A stretch of 64,000 nt of DNA from Lineus longissimus (taxonomy: Eukaryota; Nemertea; Pilidiophora; Heteronemertea; Lineidae). The stretch spans positions 6,102,953 to 6,166,952 of the forward strand of contig NC_088324.1 in the NCBI RefSeq assembly GCF_910592395.1. The letters run 5' to 3'. The first letter of the stretch is position 1. Each line of letters starts with the position of its first letter. Below, piece by piece: positions 49,076-61,521 of this stretch. The position numbers and the translations under genes are program-made. The notes beneath the pieces were generated by a model. It searched no databases and was not told the DNA's origin. It was given only the letters and a program-made list of their open reading frames with translations.

Positions 49076-49239
49076 AAGTCAACTCCAAAAAACAGTTTCG
49101 CAACACTGGGCAAAATCATTATCCGAGTGCGGAGGTTTTAGACTGTGAGTGGCAGCGCATGGTGATAAGCAGGGGCATTATCCGCCTGGCCCGGTAAGCC
49201 CCAAGCCCAAGTTGTCCTTTCAAATGTTAGTTTGTGTGT

Positions 49240-49696
49240 AGTCTATAGCTCATATATTTATACAACACCTACTTCAAACGATATCTCTCACACTAATGCA
49301 CGAAATGCAATGCGGTTTTTAGCATATTATTAGAAATTTTGTTTTCTAATAATCCATTGCGACAGAAATGTAATGACACAGGTTTTTCATTATTTTCAAG
49401 CCATATCAAGAGTTCTGACTGGTCGATTTTGGTGAACTAAAGACCAAGATTCTTAGAACTTTGTGTTTTATCATTCAAAAGAGAAAGACTCTTTAAAGTT
49501 TGAAATAAAAACGTTTTTTGTAAGGGTTTTTTAAATGGCCGATTCCATAACGAAAACGGTATGCAATTACATTTCTGCTATAATATATGATTAGAAAACA
49601 ACATTTCTGACAATATGCTAAAAACCGCATTGAATTTTGTCTATTAGTTGGTGAAATATAGTATAAAGTAGGTGTTGATATAAATATGAACTAGGC
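49240..49696. mobile_element. Foldback element b (unit 2)
   Basis: Duplicate of 39566-40013, with small indels, including an altered stretch near 49495-49515. Confidence 0.65.
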
Positions 49697-51311
49697 TGTA
49701 CATGAGATTATGTATATCATAGGCCGCTTTTTTTTTTAATGTGAAACTTATTTGGTTGGCGAGAAAAATATCTTTGGCACTTTGAAACAAAAATTTGACA
49801 CAAAACGTCAAATATACGGATCATCTGTCACACACGCCACGTCATCTCCCAAATCCGTCGATCACATGGTCTCTGGCGTATGGGTGTTACCAGATATTAC
49901 CGTCACTATAGTTAAAAAAGGCTTTTTTCCAGACTTTTAACGATTTCTCTAATTTTTCCTCATTTATACGACTAAAGTCCGACATTTGGTTGGGTTGATG
50001 AGGCGACCTAATTGAGTGAGCAAACCCCATTCAACATTAGGCCTTTGATCTGTATTGCCCTATTTTGGGAAGGAAGCAACAATCATGGCAATGTTTCAAA
50101 TGAAGCTTGTAGTTCCACCAAATCAAATATTGTACTACAAACCTTGGAGGGGGGCGACAAAGTTTGTTTGGGCTCGGACCAGTCAAGCTTTTCTCCAGGA
50201 ACAAAGAGTGGCAGTGGCCCTGGCCCAGGCCCTCTCCGATAATAGGTTCTGATGAGCTCGCGCATTTGCTTTGCTTGGGCGCTGGTTTGAAATGATTAAA
50301 ACATTGTACGTTTTGGCAAGCTAATCCCAGCTGATGCCGACAAATGGCCGATGTTGTTGGCGACGAGGTTTCTTGCATACCTGGTGTGTTTGGAGACGGC
50401 TTTCGCGGTATCAGGCAGAGACGCCCCTCAATTATAAGAACGAAAATTCGTGAGAATGGTCATATATTCCCCAAGTTGAATCGTCTTCTACGATATTGGC
50501 GCGAATTTTCAATTACAGCAGTGATTTGGACAGTTGACTTTTGTTAAAATAAAGCTGTAAATTCCATGGACATTGTCATGTAGTCCCGTGCTTCGAGGTA
50601 CATAATGTTGTGATAAATATCCAATGTGACATTGTCTGAATATCTCAGTATTTCAATGGCTTAAGAGAGACGTTAATTTAGTAACTTGGGCTCCACAAAC
50701 ACATGATTGGAACTCATCACTTGCCAAAAAGCCAAGTTATCGTCAAGGTGCGACAGACAAAAATCAACATTAAGGTTTCGTAAACCTGGGTATCCGAGGC
50801 CTGTATTGGCGATGCAATTCCGTTGCAATATTCAAGTTACCTAGAGGTAAGTCGCCTTTTGAGGTTTCGGGGTTGTAGGTGTGCAGTTTGTGAAGCAACC
50901 AAATACAATTAAAGGTTTCCGATCTTCGATCAAGATCATAGCGGCCAGGTTAGAAAACACAATTAGAACCAAGGGACCGAGAGGTAAATGCGAAATCAAA
51001 CAGGACATGTTGATTTAAGACATGGCGTGCAACTCTTCCTCCACCTTCGAGTTCCAGACGAATTCTCCCAATGGTTACGAATTCTCACAATGGTTTCTCA
51101 AGATGTACCAGAGCCGTGACATTGGATCGCCTTCAAGCACCTCCAACAGCGACTTCATATTTCAGTGCTAGTATTGATCAGGCAGAGCGAACGATATTTT
51201 CTGCGGCAACACCATTACACAACGCGGTGTAAAAGGCGTAGCTGAGGAGGCAGAACAGGAAGACGTATTTAGAAAATGACAAAGATAACGAGGAAAATAT
51301 TTTTTTACGCT

Positions 51312-51317
51312 TTTATT
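51312..51317 (-). terminator. Polyadenylation signal, cystine-knot gene copy 2
   Basis: AATAAA on the minus strand after the stop of copy 2. The 3'UTR between them has an extra tandem GGTGTACACCCTTTTTCAA unit compared with copy 1. Confidence 0.7.
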
Positions 51318-51403
51318 TTTCATCCTGTATGCTTAAGGTGTACACCCTTTTTCAAGGTGTACACCCTTTTTCAATAGAGAGATGAACGCATGAATGGATT
51401 AGA

Positions 51404-51506
51404 TTAAACACAATGAAATCCCCAGGAACATGTGCCTCGATTTTTTCCATCTCCGGGACAGCAGTTATTGTTCACCGTGCACCACGAGCCAATGGCATTG
51501 CAACCA
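51404..51506 (-). CDS. Exon 4: six-cysteine mature peptide, cystine-knot copy 2
   Basis: Identical to 42161-42263, with cysteine pattern C-X6-C-X5-CC-X9-C-X5-C. Confidence 0.92.
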
Positions 51507-54500
51507 CTGAAAAGGAAGAGTGACAATCAGTTAAAATAAACATGTACGTTGTACGTTGTGCTTATGTTGAACCCTTTTTGATGTTTCTTTCATCCGCAAA
51601 ACTACTTCTATTGTAAACAAACGCCACGTGTTCGTATAACATACTTGTTTTTAAAAGTTAAGTATACTTGCTTCAAATTCGACAAGATCGTGCATATGGA
51701 GGAGATATGCTCGATTCATATTCTCATGTTTACTAATGTCACGTGCTCAATTTTAAATACAAGGAAATAATGGTGTGTCACAGGACCAATGAGTACGAGA
51801 GTCTTGCACTTTTGGCGATCAAAGTAAGTTGTTAAGTAGAGTTCCAAATCATTGTTCTCATTGTTGACTTTTTATAACACCCATGATTATTTACAGTCGC
51901 AGAATTACCAAGGTTGGGTAAGATAGATTGTATCATGCGAAATCTCGCAACAGATTTACCAAGCGTAAAAAACAGCGATTTTAAAGTCTTTAAATATCAA
52001 GAAGGCTAATAACACCGACAGAGAATCTGGAGTTGTCGGGAATGTCGGTGTCGGGAATTTTGGTGGTGCTGCCGGAGACAATTTTAAGAGGTCGATCAAT
52101 CGAGTTGCATTAAAAAACGGATAAAAACACAAAATACACAAAAGACAGCAGGAGAGACGTTAAGAGCTGGCTGGTTGCACGTCGCCAAATGGCCCTGCAA
52201 GACAACATTCGGCCGATCAATGCAACACTCGGGGCTACAAAGCATGCAATTTCACAAATGATATAATGGCCCGAAAAAACGACGCAATTTTCTTGTAGGT
52301 GCAATTATTTGTTTATATCGGCATTAGCGCATATATTATCCGTGTCCATCAAGTTCTATCATGCCGTCGATTGATTTGTGATCGCATAATAGGGTAAATG
52401 GTCATGTAAACTGATAAGTCACTTTTTTCGCCGATTCAATATATGCCATGAACATGCCAAGTGTCAAAACGTTATTCGTTGGCCAATCAAATATGTTTTA
52501 GCTCAACATGATACCAGGGTCAGTGCAAGTGACCATAGGAGCGCGCAATGACCCCTGGGTAAACAAGGTTGATGCCAAGTGCACATGTTCAGCCAGTGAC
52601 CAAGTGACCCAATGACCTGACTGGGGTTTGTATGATGCATTTCAGTATGATGCATTTCAGCACGAAAGCCGTGAATGAGTAGTACACCCCTCACTTTTAT
52701 TGTTATTGAAGCTCAATTTGACCTAAAATACACACATTTTTCAAAAAAGTTGGATCTTTATTTCGACTGAATTGCACATCAGTTTTCATAAAACCCCGGA
52801 AGCGGTTGTGATCACTCCATGTCGATATTTGGAGTTGGTCGACGATTTCTTAGAATCGTTTGACTGCCCTCGAGCGCCATCTAAGAGCAAAATATGGAAG
52901 TATGGACTAGGCCGCTTCAAATTACCCGGAGCTTAAAGGGGGGCTATTAGGTAGGAGCAGGCTAATTAGGTCATCTTCAGGTGATTGATATACACAGTGA
53001 AGGCCCTGGGTCATGTCAGATTCAGCACTAAATATATTCCTCGCACAACAAGCCTGAATCATTTCGAAGTACTGCAAGATGTACGCTCATGGTCAAAAGT
53101 AAATGGACACCAGTTTTTCTTGAATTTCTCAAAAACTAGGCTAAGCAGAAACATTCACCTAACACCGATTGTAGCAAATGATCTTGGCTATTGAATAATG
53201 CTCAAATTTTAATAATTTGTTTAGTTTTGCCTTTGACAGTGAAAAAGAGACATTTACCAAATTTCTCCTACTTCTTTATTAGCAGGAATTCCCCAATAAA
53301 AATTACATCCTCATGTTCGACTCATGAAGGCCTTTCATAAGATATCCAGTTTTTGGCCACTTTTACGGCAATGATTTGGATCATGCTTGACACATCTACG
53401 ACATGGTCCCTCCTCATCTATTGAACAGACCTTTCGAGTGAATGAGTGGGAATTGTGTTTTTCATAGTAATCTGACCAGTTAACTAAAATGACAACCATG
53501 TTACGCAATTGGTAATAGACCCGACCATAATCGTTGGGCCTGTGCCTAGTCATTGTGAAACAGACAGATCACAATACAAGACAATTGGCATTCATTCACA
53601 ACCACTTCACTTCATTTGGAGTCGACAATGGTTTAATGGGACTATGTCGAAGGTGTCTCCAGTGGGGTAAAAATCATTACCGTAAAAGTGGCCAAAAACC
53701 ACATTTCTAGTTTGAATTATTTCAAAAACTGGATATATTATGAAAGGCCTTCATGAGTCGAACATGAGGATGTAATTTTTATTGGGGAATTCCTGCTAAT
53801 AAAGAAGTAGTGAAAAAGAGACATTTACCAAATTTCTCCTATCAAAGGCAAAACTACACAGATTTTTAAAATTTGAGCATCATTCAATAGCCAAGATCAT
53901 TTGCTACAATCGGTGTTAGGTTAATGTGTCTGCTTAGCCTAGTTTTTGAGAAATTCAAGAAAAACTGGTGTTCATTTACTTTTGACCATGAGTGTACTGC
54001 GAGATGCGAGAGACCCGTACTGCGAGATGCGAGAGACCCCTATTGACGACTTTCTGTAACTTTATCTTGCCTGCCTGGCTGCTGCCTATATTGCCCCTTT
54101 AAAAGAAGGATACGTTGTAACATCTCTTATGCAAAAAATTTACTCACCGTTTAGCGAATGCCTCGCTGTACTCTGCTTCCAACGATTCCATGTCGGGCTC
54201 CGAAATCTCGGACTCTGAAATATGCAGTACACCGATGTAAGATTCATTGACAAAGAGAGACTTTTATGGGCGTCATGACGGACCAATGTATGCCTCTCCT
54301 TCCGGGGACTAATACCCATGGATTTGAAATAATCATGCCGGAGCCCCGGGAAACATCGGCAACTGCATTGCTAAAAAAAGTAAAGCTATTTGGTGAATAT
54401 ATCCACGTGGTCTTTATCATCCCATTCGAATATTTATTGCAACAAACCATAATCATGGCAAAAAAATGGAAAACATTTGTCGTAGAAAAACCCCGGCCAG

Positions 54501-55049
54501 CAACTCCCGATTTAAGACTACGGAATACCTCGATCGGGGTGTTCATGGTGTTATGACCGGCAGCTATTTTGGTGTGAATTCTCACAAGTCACAAGAGAAA
54601 TATTAACCAATAATTTCTTTTCCCCGCCAATAATGAGAGAATCTCTACAGACTTCTTTGTTTTCCAAAGCAAAGTCGTCCTAAATATTTACGAATACCTA
54701 CATTCCAATGCTCAACGTACCCCCAATATTGGCCGGCAGAAAAATGAAAGATGAATAGGAAAAAAGATACATCTTCATCACGGAAAAACCGAACCGTCCT
54801 GAATTTCCAAATGCGTGAAGCATAAAAAAAGGCGATATTTCGTCAAATTTTACCAATTTTCACATTGTCTTATACCAAACGGACATAATACCCCCAGCAT
54901 ACGCCACGAGTCGGAGGAAACAAACAATCATGACAATATGTCTTGACGGTCAAAGACACCAGAAAGATGGCTGCGAAGCTAAACTACTTACCTGCTAGAG
55001 CAAGGCCCAGGATAAGCAGACCAACGAGAAACAAACAGGCGGTCTTCAT
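51404..55049 (-). CDS. Secreted inhibitor-cystine-knot-like prepropeptide, copy 2
   Basis: Exons 55049-54992, 54214-54148 and 51506-51404 on the minus strand, with the same phases as copy 1. The predicted protein is the same as that of copy 1: the only coding difference seen is a synonymous Gly codon in the signal exon. Introns and flanks differ by substitutions and indels. TATA box, non-coding exon, splice sites and polyadenylation signal are all kept, so both copies look functional. Copy 2 lacks the upstream MITE of copy 1, and its intron carries the 32-bp inversion within the Tc1-type MITE. Confidence 0.88.
53084..53994. mobile_element. Tc1/mariner-type foldback MITE in the last intron, copy 2
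   Basis: Duplicate of 43816-44724. One terminal base is changed (CGCTCATGG), and 53238-53269 is inverted relative to unit 1. Confidence 0.85.
54148..54214 (-). CDS. Exon 3: acidic propeptide exon, cystine-knot copy 2
   Basis: Identical to 44878-44944, including both splice sites and the Lys-Arg cleavage site. Confidence 0.88.
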
Positions 55050-55069
55050 GTCGGCAAAAAAATCAACAA
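54992..55069 (-). CDS. Exon 2: signal peptide exon, cystine-knot copy 2
   Basis: Start at 55049, same 19-residue signal and phase 1 donor as copy 1. The 5'UTR has one extra base in its T run. Confidence 0.9.
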
Positions 55070-55574
55070 CTGAAAACAGACAAAAGTTCGATCGATTGCG
55101 GTTGAAAAACACAACAAACCGGCTGTAAAGAAGACCGCGTGGCCGCATATTAGTTACATGGCATTCTATTCGGCAGCATCTAAAACCACATACCACATAA
55201 CTCATACCCGAAGATATTTCCATTTGGCGGAGTACCACATCCGGTGGAAATATCAACATAAGTTGCTGGCGGTTGCGACCTCTAAACTGGAAAAAAATTG
55301 GTATGTGGGTATGTGGATATGTGGTATGTGGTTTTAGATACCGACATTCCATACGAGGGTGTAGATTCATCTTTCTTGTGGCAGTCACTGGCCTCCACGG
55401 ACTGGAACGTAGTCACAACTACTGGCCAAATGTTCCAATATACGGCAACTTGGGCATTTTCACTCCGAAATCATGACGAAATATAACACTGGTAAGAAGT
55501 GACCATGAATAACGAGCATCCAGGTAATTGGACAGAAAAGATTGCCCCGGTCGAAACGGAAATATCGATGGGAA

Positions 55575-55619
55575 ACTTACCAATTTGAAGTAATCTTTCA
55601 AGATGATCCGGCGAGTATG
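55575..55619 (-). other. Non-coding first exon and donor, cystine-knot copy 2
   Basis: Same sequence as copy 1; donor TTG|GTAAGT at 55581/55580. The 5' end is estimated from the TATA box. Confidence 0.6.
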
Positions 55620-55643
55620 TGAAGGGGGGAAGAATTGCCGGAG

Positions 55644-55650
55644 TTATATA
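55644..55650 (-). promoter_or_regulatory. TATA box, cystine-knot copy 2
   Basis: TATATAA on the minus strand, in the same context as copy 1. Confidence 0.65.
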
Positions 55651-56076
55651 CGCCTTGGAAAGGTCCAAAATATAACAGGGGCGAGGGAGGTGAACTTGCA
55701 CCCTCGTTCACAGTGGATGGTGTTTTCACAATGTAATTTTACATTTTTGCCTATTAGAAGACAAATGTGTATTTCAAATTGAGGGGCGTAAGGCCCCTTT
55801 TTATTGATTGATGTAAAACCTCTGAAATAGGCCTTTTCTTAATTCTGTTTGTTAACTGATGTGGATCCACTATAAAAATAGGCATATTATGGTAATCAAC
55901 CTTGACTGACAGGTTTAACCCTCTATCGTGTCTTTTGGTCAGTAGTTTCTTGACACGAACATCGTGGACTTATCAACACAAGGCGGGTATGGTAGGTGTA
56001 ATGGCTATTTGAAAAAAAGGCCTAGCGGTAACTGTGGCTAAAGGTATCGGTTTGCTTAAGAAAAATACGTGCTTAC

Positions 56077-56125
56077 CTTGAGAAGAAATGACGACACAAA
56101 AGAAACATACAAGAGATTCGTTCAT
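56077..56125 (-). CDS. Possible alternative first coding exon, unit 2
   Basis: Counterpart of 47033-47081, with one synonymous Ser codon change and an intact GTAAGC donor. Confidence 0.25.
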
Positions 56126-56539
56126 TTTAAGGGATGTAAGGCCCGGATTTATTATTTTCATCCTCCAATACTGTAATGGGAGAGCCTTATTCTATTGTGA
56201 TGCAAAAGTAAATCAATGTATTACCCACCGTGGTGATAGTCTGGTGACACTTGGCAGTAAAACCGAGCATGTTCTGCAGTATATCGTTCCAAATGTCTCG
56301 GGAAATGAGAGGACGAGAAACAAGCGGCAGACGTAATCGAAAAAAAGGAGAAGAAGGAAGTTAAGTTTGATACATTCTAAGCTACAGGACGCTTGGTTCT
56401 TGATATATGTCTTCACAAAGGAACCAAAATGTTTATAAACCTCCAAAATCCGGTGGAACATTGAGTTTGAAAACACTATATATGAAAATGGCGACATGGC
56501 CGGTTCAATTTTAGTGTACCGAGGTAAACAATGTGGCTG

Positions 56540-57442
56540 AAAAATCACCAACTGGCTGTTTTTATTGGCAGCCAACGACTGGGGTTTGTATAAAATGTTA
56601 ACGCTCACAAAACGGCTTTTTTAGATTACCAGTTAGCTAGAAAGACAGATGACACTGTGGAAATAAGCAAATACCTTGGCGTTTTCTGTCGGTTAACTAG
56701 TTGCCCTGGGGAAAAGAGCCGAGGATTGTCCTCAGAAAACGTGGTGCTGGTTCTCCAGGGTGAGTATCAGCAAACGGTAATAAGAAGTAAATCTTGGGTT
56801 GGTAGGACGAGAAAAAAAACCGCCTACAAATTTAATCTTAATATCTCGAGAGCAAGGGTTTTAAATATAATTTAGATATCGAATTATATAGATGTTGTGA
56901 ATTTATCATGTTTGCAATGTTATTGTTGGTCAAGTCGATTGCTGAGAGCAAAAACAGCTAGGCCTACGTGTAGTTTTGAAAACACGATTCAAGAACATTG
57001 GTTTCAGTTAATTTATGCAGGCCATCATTATATTGGCATAGGAAGTAAAAAAACAGCTCAATTTAGTTAATTTGTTATCACCAAATCATTCCCTTTGACT
57101 GGTGGAAAATAAATACTCTCTCCGCGGACTCATGAGGTCAGCATTGCATCCACAAACACAATTTTAACAACCTTATAGCAGGTATGGGATCATTGGCAGA
57201 CTGTCAATTTTAAACTTGTTTGGTTGTTAGGCTTCCTGTGTTGATTTCAAAGTGCATCGCTCCGTGTAGAAATATTTGTCATTCATTAAAAACTGAACTT
57301 TTATGCCAACGGTAAGAGTATTTCAGCAAGAATTGATATAGAATAATATTTTTTGCTATAACTGATTCACTAGAAACGGTAAAAGATGATTTCTCGAATC
57401 CAACACCGATACATTTGTATCAAATTCGTATAATTCAAGTTT
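56540..57442. other. No gene recognised
   Basis: AT-rich flank to the right of the tandem duplication; a 72-codon frame at 56657-56875 shows no features. Confidence 0.4.
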
Positions 57443-57788
57443 ATTACAGTGGATAAAGATTGATACCTTTCTTAAATTTGGCCACCCGATATATCCTTTC
57501 AAACTAATTTTTCTCTCCACTCATTATTATTACAAAAGAGACAATAAGCATTGTGTTTCTGATAGCGAGAACTCGATCAATGAATTATAGATAATGAACG
57601 AATTGACTTCATAAATTTCATACAATGTGATTATTAGAACGGTGAATTCAAAGCAAAACTGGACATCCGATCGCTATTTTCCAAATGGTTCAAGACACGA
57701 TGTCGGATTCGACTTGGTTAAGAGTCAGACCGATTAAATTGTTGATCGGAATCGTAGCATAGATTCCAAAAAGTGTAGTTAATTGACT
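57443..57788 (+). repeat. Promoter-like block, left copy
   Basis: Matches 60206-60573 in the same orientation over about 350 bp, sharing GGCCACCCGATATATCCTTTC, GCGAGAACTCGATCAAT and ATCGCTATTTTCCAAATGG. In the right copy this block leads directly into a signal-peptide exon; here no equivalent ATG exon follows and the frame has stops. Confidence 0.75.
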
Positions 57789-58249
57789 AAGGTTCTACAC
57801 GGCCAGTGGTGATTTGACAACGAAATATTTTCCTACTCCAATACAACACTCCACTGTGACCACAACCGGAAAGGTATGCCTAGGAAGCAGCTGCCCTGTG
57901 ATGTTGAGATGCTTTCCTGCTGTTAGCTGTTTATCTACATGCCCTTCCTTTACTTTGGGATTCCATCTTCAACGGTGCCGTAGTCAGATCACTTTCCTCA
58001 ACGTGATCTTCGCCTGTAAGGGCTATGGGCTTATCTAAAAGCTAGACCATGATGAGGTGGGAATTAGCACTTATTCGATTACAATGGTCCACATATTTTC
58101 TGAGATATTGCCAAAAACCGAATTTCGTTTACGAAGTGGCTATGTACACAGCCGACTGCTGTGTACAAAGGAACAAGTTGGTTGCATGCACAGCAGAGGC
58201 GAATTAACATAACCGCGTCATCAATGACGTCGGCTGGAGAAAAAAGGCG

Positions 58250-58567
58250 GTGGCGGTGGAAGAACTCTCCGCTTCCCTTCAAGTTGGGGCCAAATTCTCA
58301 TCCTTTCCCGCCTTCCAAACAGCTCTCTCTCGGTATCAGGAGCAACACAACGTTACCTTTGCAATACGGCACTCTAGAGCCATCGACAAACAAGAAAGAG
58401 TCTTAAGAAATGATGGGAAAATTCCGCAGGACTTGAAGTACGCGTATGTCAAGTACCACTGCCAGCATGGTGAAAAACACGCAAGCCGTAGTCCAGGTGT
58501 GCAAGGGATAGTAGTCCTAGGGCTGTTAGTCCGTGTAACAATAGCCCGCATTGCTGAATGTTTTGGT
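58250..58567 (+). pseudogene. FAR1/ZSWIM-like domain fragment
   Basis: The frame includes FPAFQTALSRYQEQHNVTF and LKYAYVKYHCQHGEKHASR, resembling the N-terminal domain of ZSWIM1/3- and MULE-type proteins (aromatic-rich segment, then KYxCxHG). After SRSPG there is a possible donor, G|GTGTGC; beyond it the frame loses resemblance and ends in a stop at 58568-58570. No SWIM zinc finger or transposase core is visible nearby, so I read it as an isolated exon or truncated copy. The codon labelled as start is GTG, so the true 5' end is unknown. Confidence 0.5.
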
Positions 58568-59514
58568 TAGGGTTAGCGGTACAATATATCATGCTGCTTA
58601 ATTGATCAAATACAATGCTACCGGACTATGACTCCAGGGGGACTATATCCGCTGTCACACCGGGTTTTTAGACGGCATGTGTGCCATATGACCAAAACAG
58701 TTTTCTCCAGCCAGCAAAGTCTGCTGTGTGCTCTAGACAATGTGCGTGCCTGAACATTGTATACACAACATATTGTGTATTCAAGAGAAAATGTTGTTCG
58801 GATTCACAGCAGGTAGCATAAAATCGGAGGCGGGGCGTTATAATGTGCCTAATGAATATTAATGTAAAATGCTGTGAACATAAAACTACTGTCTGTTGCA
58901 TACACAGCATGCTGTGTACATATCCTCTTCCTTTTGATTATGGCCGCTCTCATTTGCATAATTTGCATAAATTGCAAAAGTTCAACACATCTAAATGAAC
59001 AACAACGGGCTTAGAATGTTCGTAGACCCTAATAACTAAGTTTACACACCGATTTTTTTCTTTATGATGAATATTTATCGAGTTATAGCCAATTCATGGA
59101 ACTGCAGTAATGGCGGACCTAATTTGCATATTTTAATGCTCAAGGGATATCAGCGGGTAACCTCTGGAATCTTGATGAGCATCGCAAAGACTATTTGAAA
59201 ACAGCAAAAAGAAAAAGCTTCCATCATTTCCGCGTCCGACCCCTTGCTCCCGGACTGTCAGTTCAGTTGGATCAATGTTAACATCAGACGACTGTAATTC
59301 ACTCTCCAAGTTAAAGTCGGAGTGAGAGTCGAAAATGATTCTCAGCTTCTGTAATAACTGAGCATCACTAGAGAGTGAAACTAATGTTATCAAATTTTGA
59401 AAAAGCCATCATCGGTGGACATGGTTTGACCAAATTCATAGGTCAGGAAAAATCTGATATTTTCTGTAATACTTGGTCAAGGATGTTTTTTTAATGCTTC
59501 CAACTCTTCCGTAG

Positions 59515-59704
59515 CATTCTTGTTCAGAAAACAAGTAACAGTGCGCGAAGCTTTATTAGAACTAGAAGTTGTAGGCCATATTCGATCAAAGCTTGATTGT
59601 ACCAGAGAATGCTTGAGACAATTCATGGCCAGTAAGACAGAACAGTGTCTCGGGTTCCTTTACGACGTCAAAGAGACCAGTTGTGGGGTTTACAAAGTAT
59701 TTGG
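59515..59704 (+). CDS. PAN/Apple-like domain exon
   Basis: A 190-base exon bounded by CTCTTCCGTAG and GG|GTGAAT, phase 1 in and phase 2 out. It encodes about 62 residues with four cysteines in the order Cys-x3-Cys ... Cys ... Cys, including LDCTRECL, EQCLGFLYD and SCGVYKV, the pattern of a PAN/Apple domain core (disulphide-bonded extracellular binding module). The phase 2 donor matches the phase 2 acceptor of the LamG-like exon at 63399, so the two can join in frame. Its upstream partner must end in phase 1; the only such signal exon seen (60594-60672) lies downstream, so another first exon is missing or unrecognised. Confidence 0.72.
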
Positions 59705-60205
59705 GTGAATCCCCTCTACAGATAACTATGCAGCGACGTCAAGCCGATATCAACTACAGGAATTTTGAAAATTAAATCACAGCGAGTGGAGCTGCAAAAT
59801 GATAATATGCTCCTAGGATGTCTGTACGGAAAGTTCGGGTGTCAAGGGGAAAAGGAAATGGGAAAAGCGTAATGCTGAAAGTATAAATCGCTCGAAATCT
59901 TCGGGTTTTTTGGTCGATGTGTTTGATAACAAGTTAGACCTACTGTAAGAAAGGCAAACTCATGAAGTAAAGCGCCGACTCGTATAACGCATAAGACGAT
60001 GATAATGACGCAATTAGACTCAAACAACTTACATTGATGGTTCATCGGAAGACTTTGAAAATATATATCGCAAATGATAACATGGATATTTGTATAAATT
60101 TTGACTTTCGCTCTTATAAATTAATGATATGTACCACACAAACACAAACAAAGAGAGCATTGCTGTTAATACAATTGAAAGTTATTCCAAATTGTGATCA
60201 TTGAC

Positions 60206-60573
60206 ATTACAGCTGATGAAGATTGATACCTTTTGTATTGGCCACCCGATATATCCTTTCAAACTCAATCTACTTTCCACTCAAGCAAACATTGATTTAT
60301 TAATAACAAAGACTCAAGAGCAAAAAAAACATTTTGTTTCTCATAGCGAGAACTCGATCAATATAATATATAGAGATTAAACGTATTGACTCCATATAGT
60401 TCATATAATGCAATATTACAACGGCGAATTCAAAGCCAAACTGGACATCCCATCGCTATTTTCCAAATGGTTCAAGGCACTAGGTCGTATTCGACTTGGT
60501 ACAAGAGTAAGACCGATTATGACAGTTGATCGGAATCATGGCATAGATTCCAAAAACGTGCTGTTAATTGACT
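60206..60573 (+). promoter_or_regulatory. Promoter-like block, right copy
   Basis: Second copy of the 57443-57788 block, ending 20 bp before the ATG at 60594. Conservation covers non-coding, AT-rich sequence, consistent with a duplicated promoter and 5'UTR. Confidence 0.5.
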
Positions 60574-60593
60574 TCAACTTTTGTTGGTGTTTG

Positions 60594-60672
60594 ATGGTGG
60601 CATCAGTGATGATTTCGTTGTCATACTTTATGTGCATTTGTGCAGGTGTGACTGCTGGCTCTCCCCCGAAGG
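60594..60672 (+). CDS. Signal-peptide exon of a secreted protein
   Basis: ATG, then a hydrophobic 26-codon segment (MVASVMISLSYFMCICAGVT), then Ala-Gly-Ser-Pro-Pro-Lys and a donor G|GTAAGA in phase 1. This is a typical secretory leader. A phase 1 PAN-type exon would be the expected partner, but none was recognised between here and the LamG-like exon. The true start could be an upstream in-frame ATG at 60408. Confidence 0.65.
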
Positions 60673-61521
60673 GTAAGAGAGAGACCACGATATAAGGGCA
60701 TTGTTGTTCCCAAAAAGTTAGTCAGTGATTTGGCTTTAACTTACGAACATAACGTGAAGTCATAGTACACGCTATATTCTTGACCTAACATGTTTGAACA
60801 ACTGGCCTCAGCCTAAAACACCGATAATGGGCCAGACGAACATGTGTTAAAACTGAGAGATGAAATGCTTGTGACCACAAGGGGATGTTCTTAAAATTAA
60901 GGTCATTATAGTTTAAGTATTCGCTGCAAGAAACTGTCGTTTATGGGTTCTAATATGACTGTTAGCTCTTCTGGATTACAAGCTTGATGGATCTGATCCG
61001 GATATACGGTTAGTATATCACAGCACTTAACAGTAAGTTTGAATTTTATCGGTCTTTTCGCAAGTTAGGCCAAACCTTATTAAAGTGTGCATAATGGGTA
61101 CAAGAGGGTACGTGTTCAAAGCACACACTACCGCAAGGAATATTATGACACGATCAGGACAGATTGTCCTGTCATAGGATAATGTTTAATTCATGTCATT
61201 TGAAAATGACATGAGTAAGCCAGAGTTTGAAGAAAGCATTGATGCATTCTGATTTGAATGATCACTTAACTTTGAATGGGCCTAGATCAGTAGATGACTG
61301 ACCAAAACTAAAGCTGACCTGTCCGAAATTACACTTTATTTCCAATCATGACAAATTCAGTACATTCGGTTTTTGAAAATGTCCTTTTCTAAATCAATTC
61401 TCATTACGTTTAAGGTACATTCAGATTTCTGACCATAGGAACAGTAGAAATATAAGGCATCACCTGAATCATTATTCTCAAGATGATCAAAATCAATCTC
61501 ATTGTCCTCATCATCTTCATC

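Larger units (their letters stand above)
47496..56534. repeat. Tandem segmental duplication, unit 2
   Basis: Near-identical to unit 1, with scattered substitutions and small indels. It lacks both MITEs found in unit 1, lacks about 58 bp of intron 1 (between the equivalents of 46006 and 46070), and carries a 32-bp inversion at 53238-53269. Confidence 0.95.

Noticed and set aside
37816-56534. The long direct repeats as LTRs of a retrotransposon
   Set aside because: The two units are adjacent, each contains a cellular gene, and there is no reverse transcriptase, primer-binding site or TG...CA ends.
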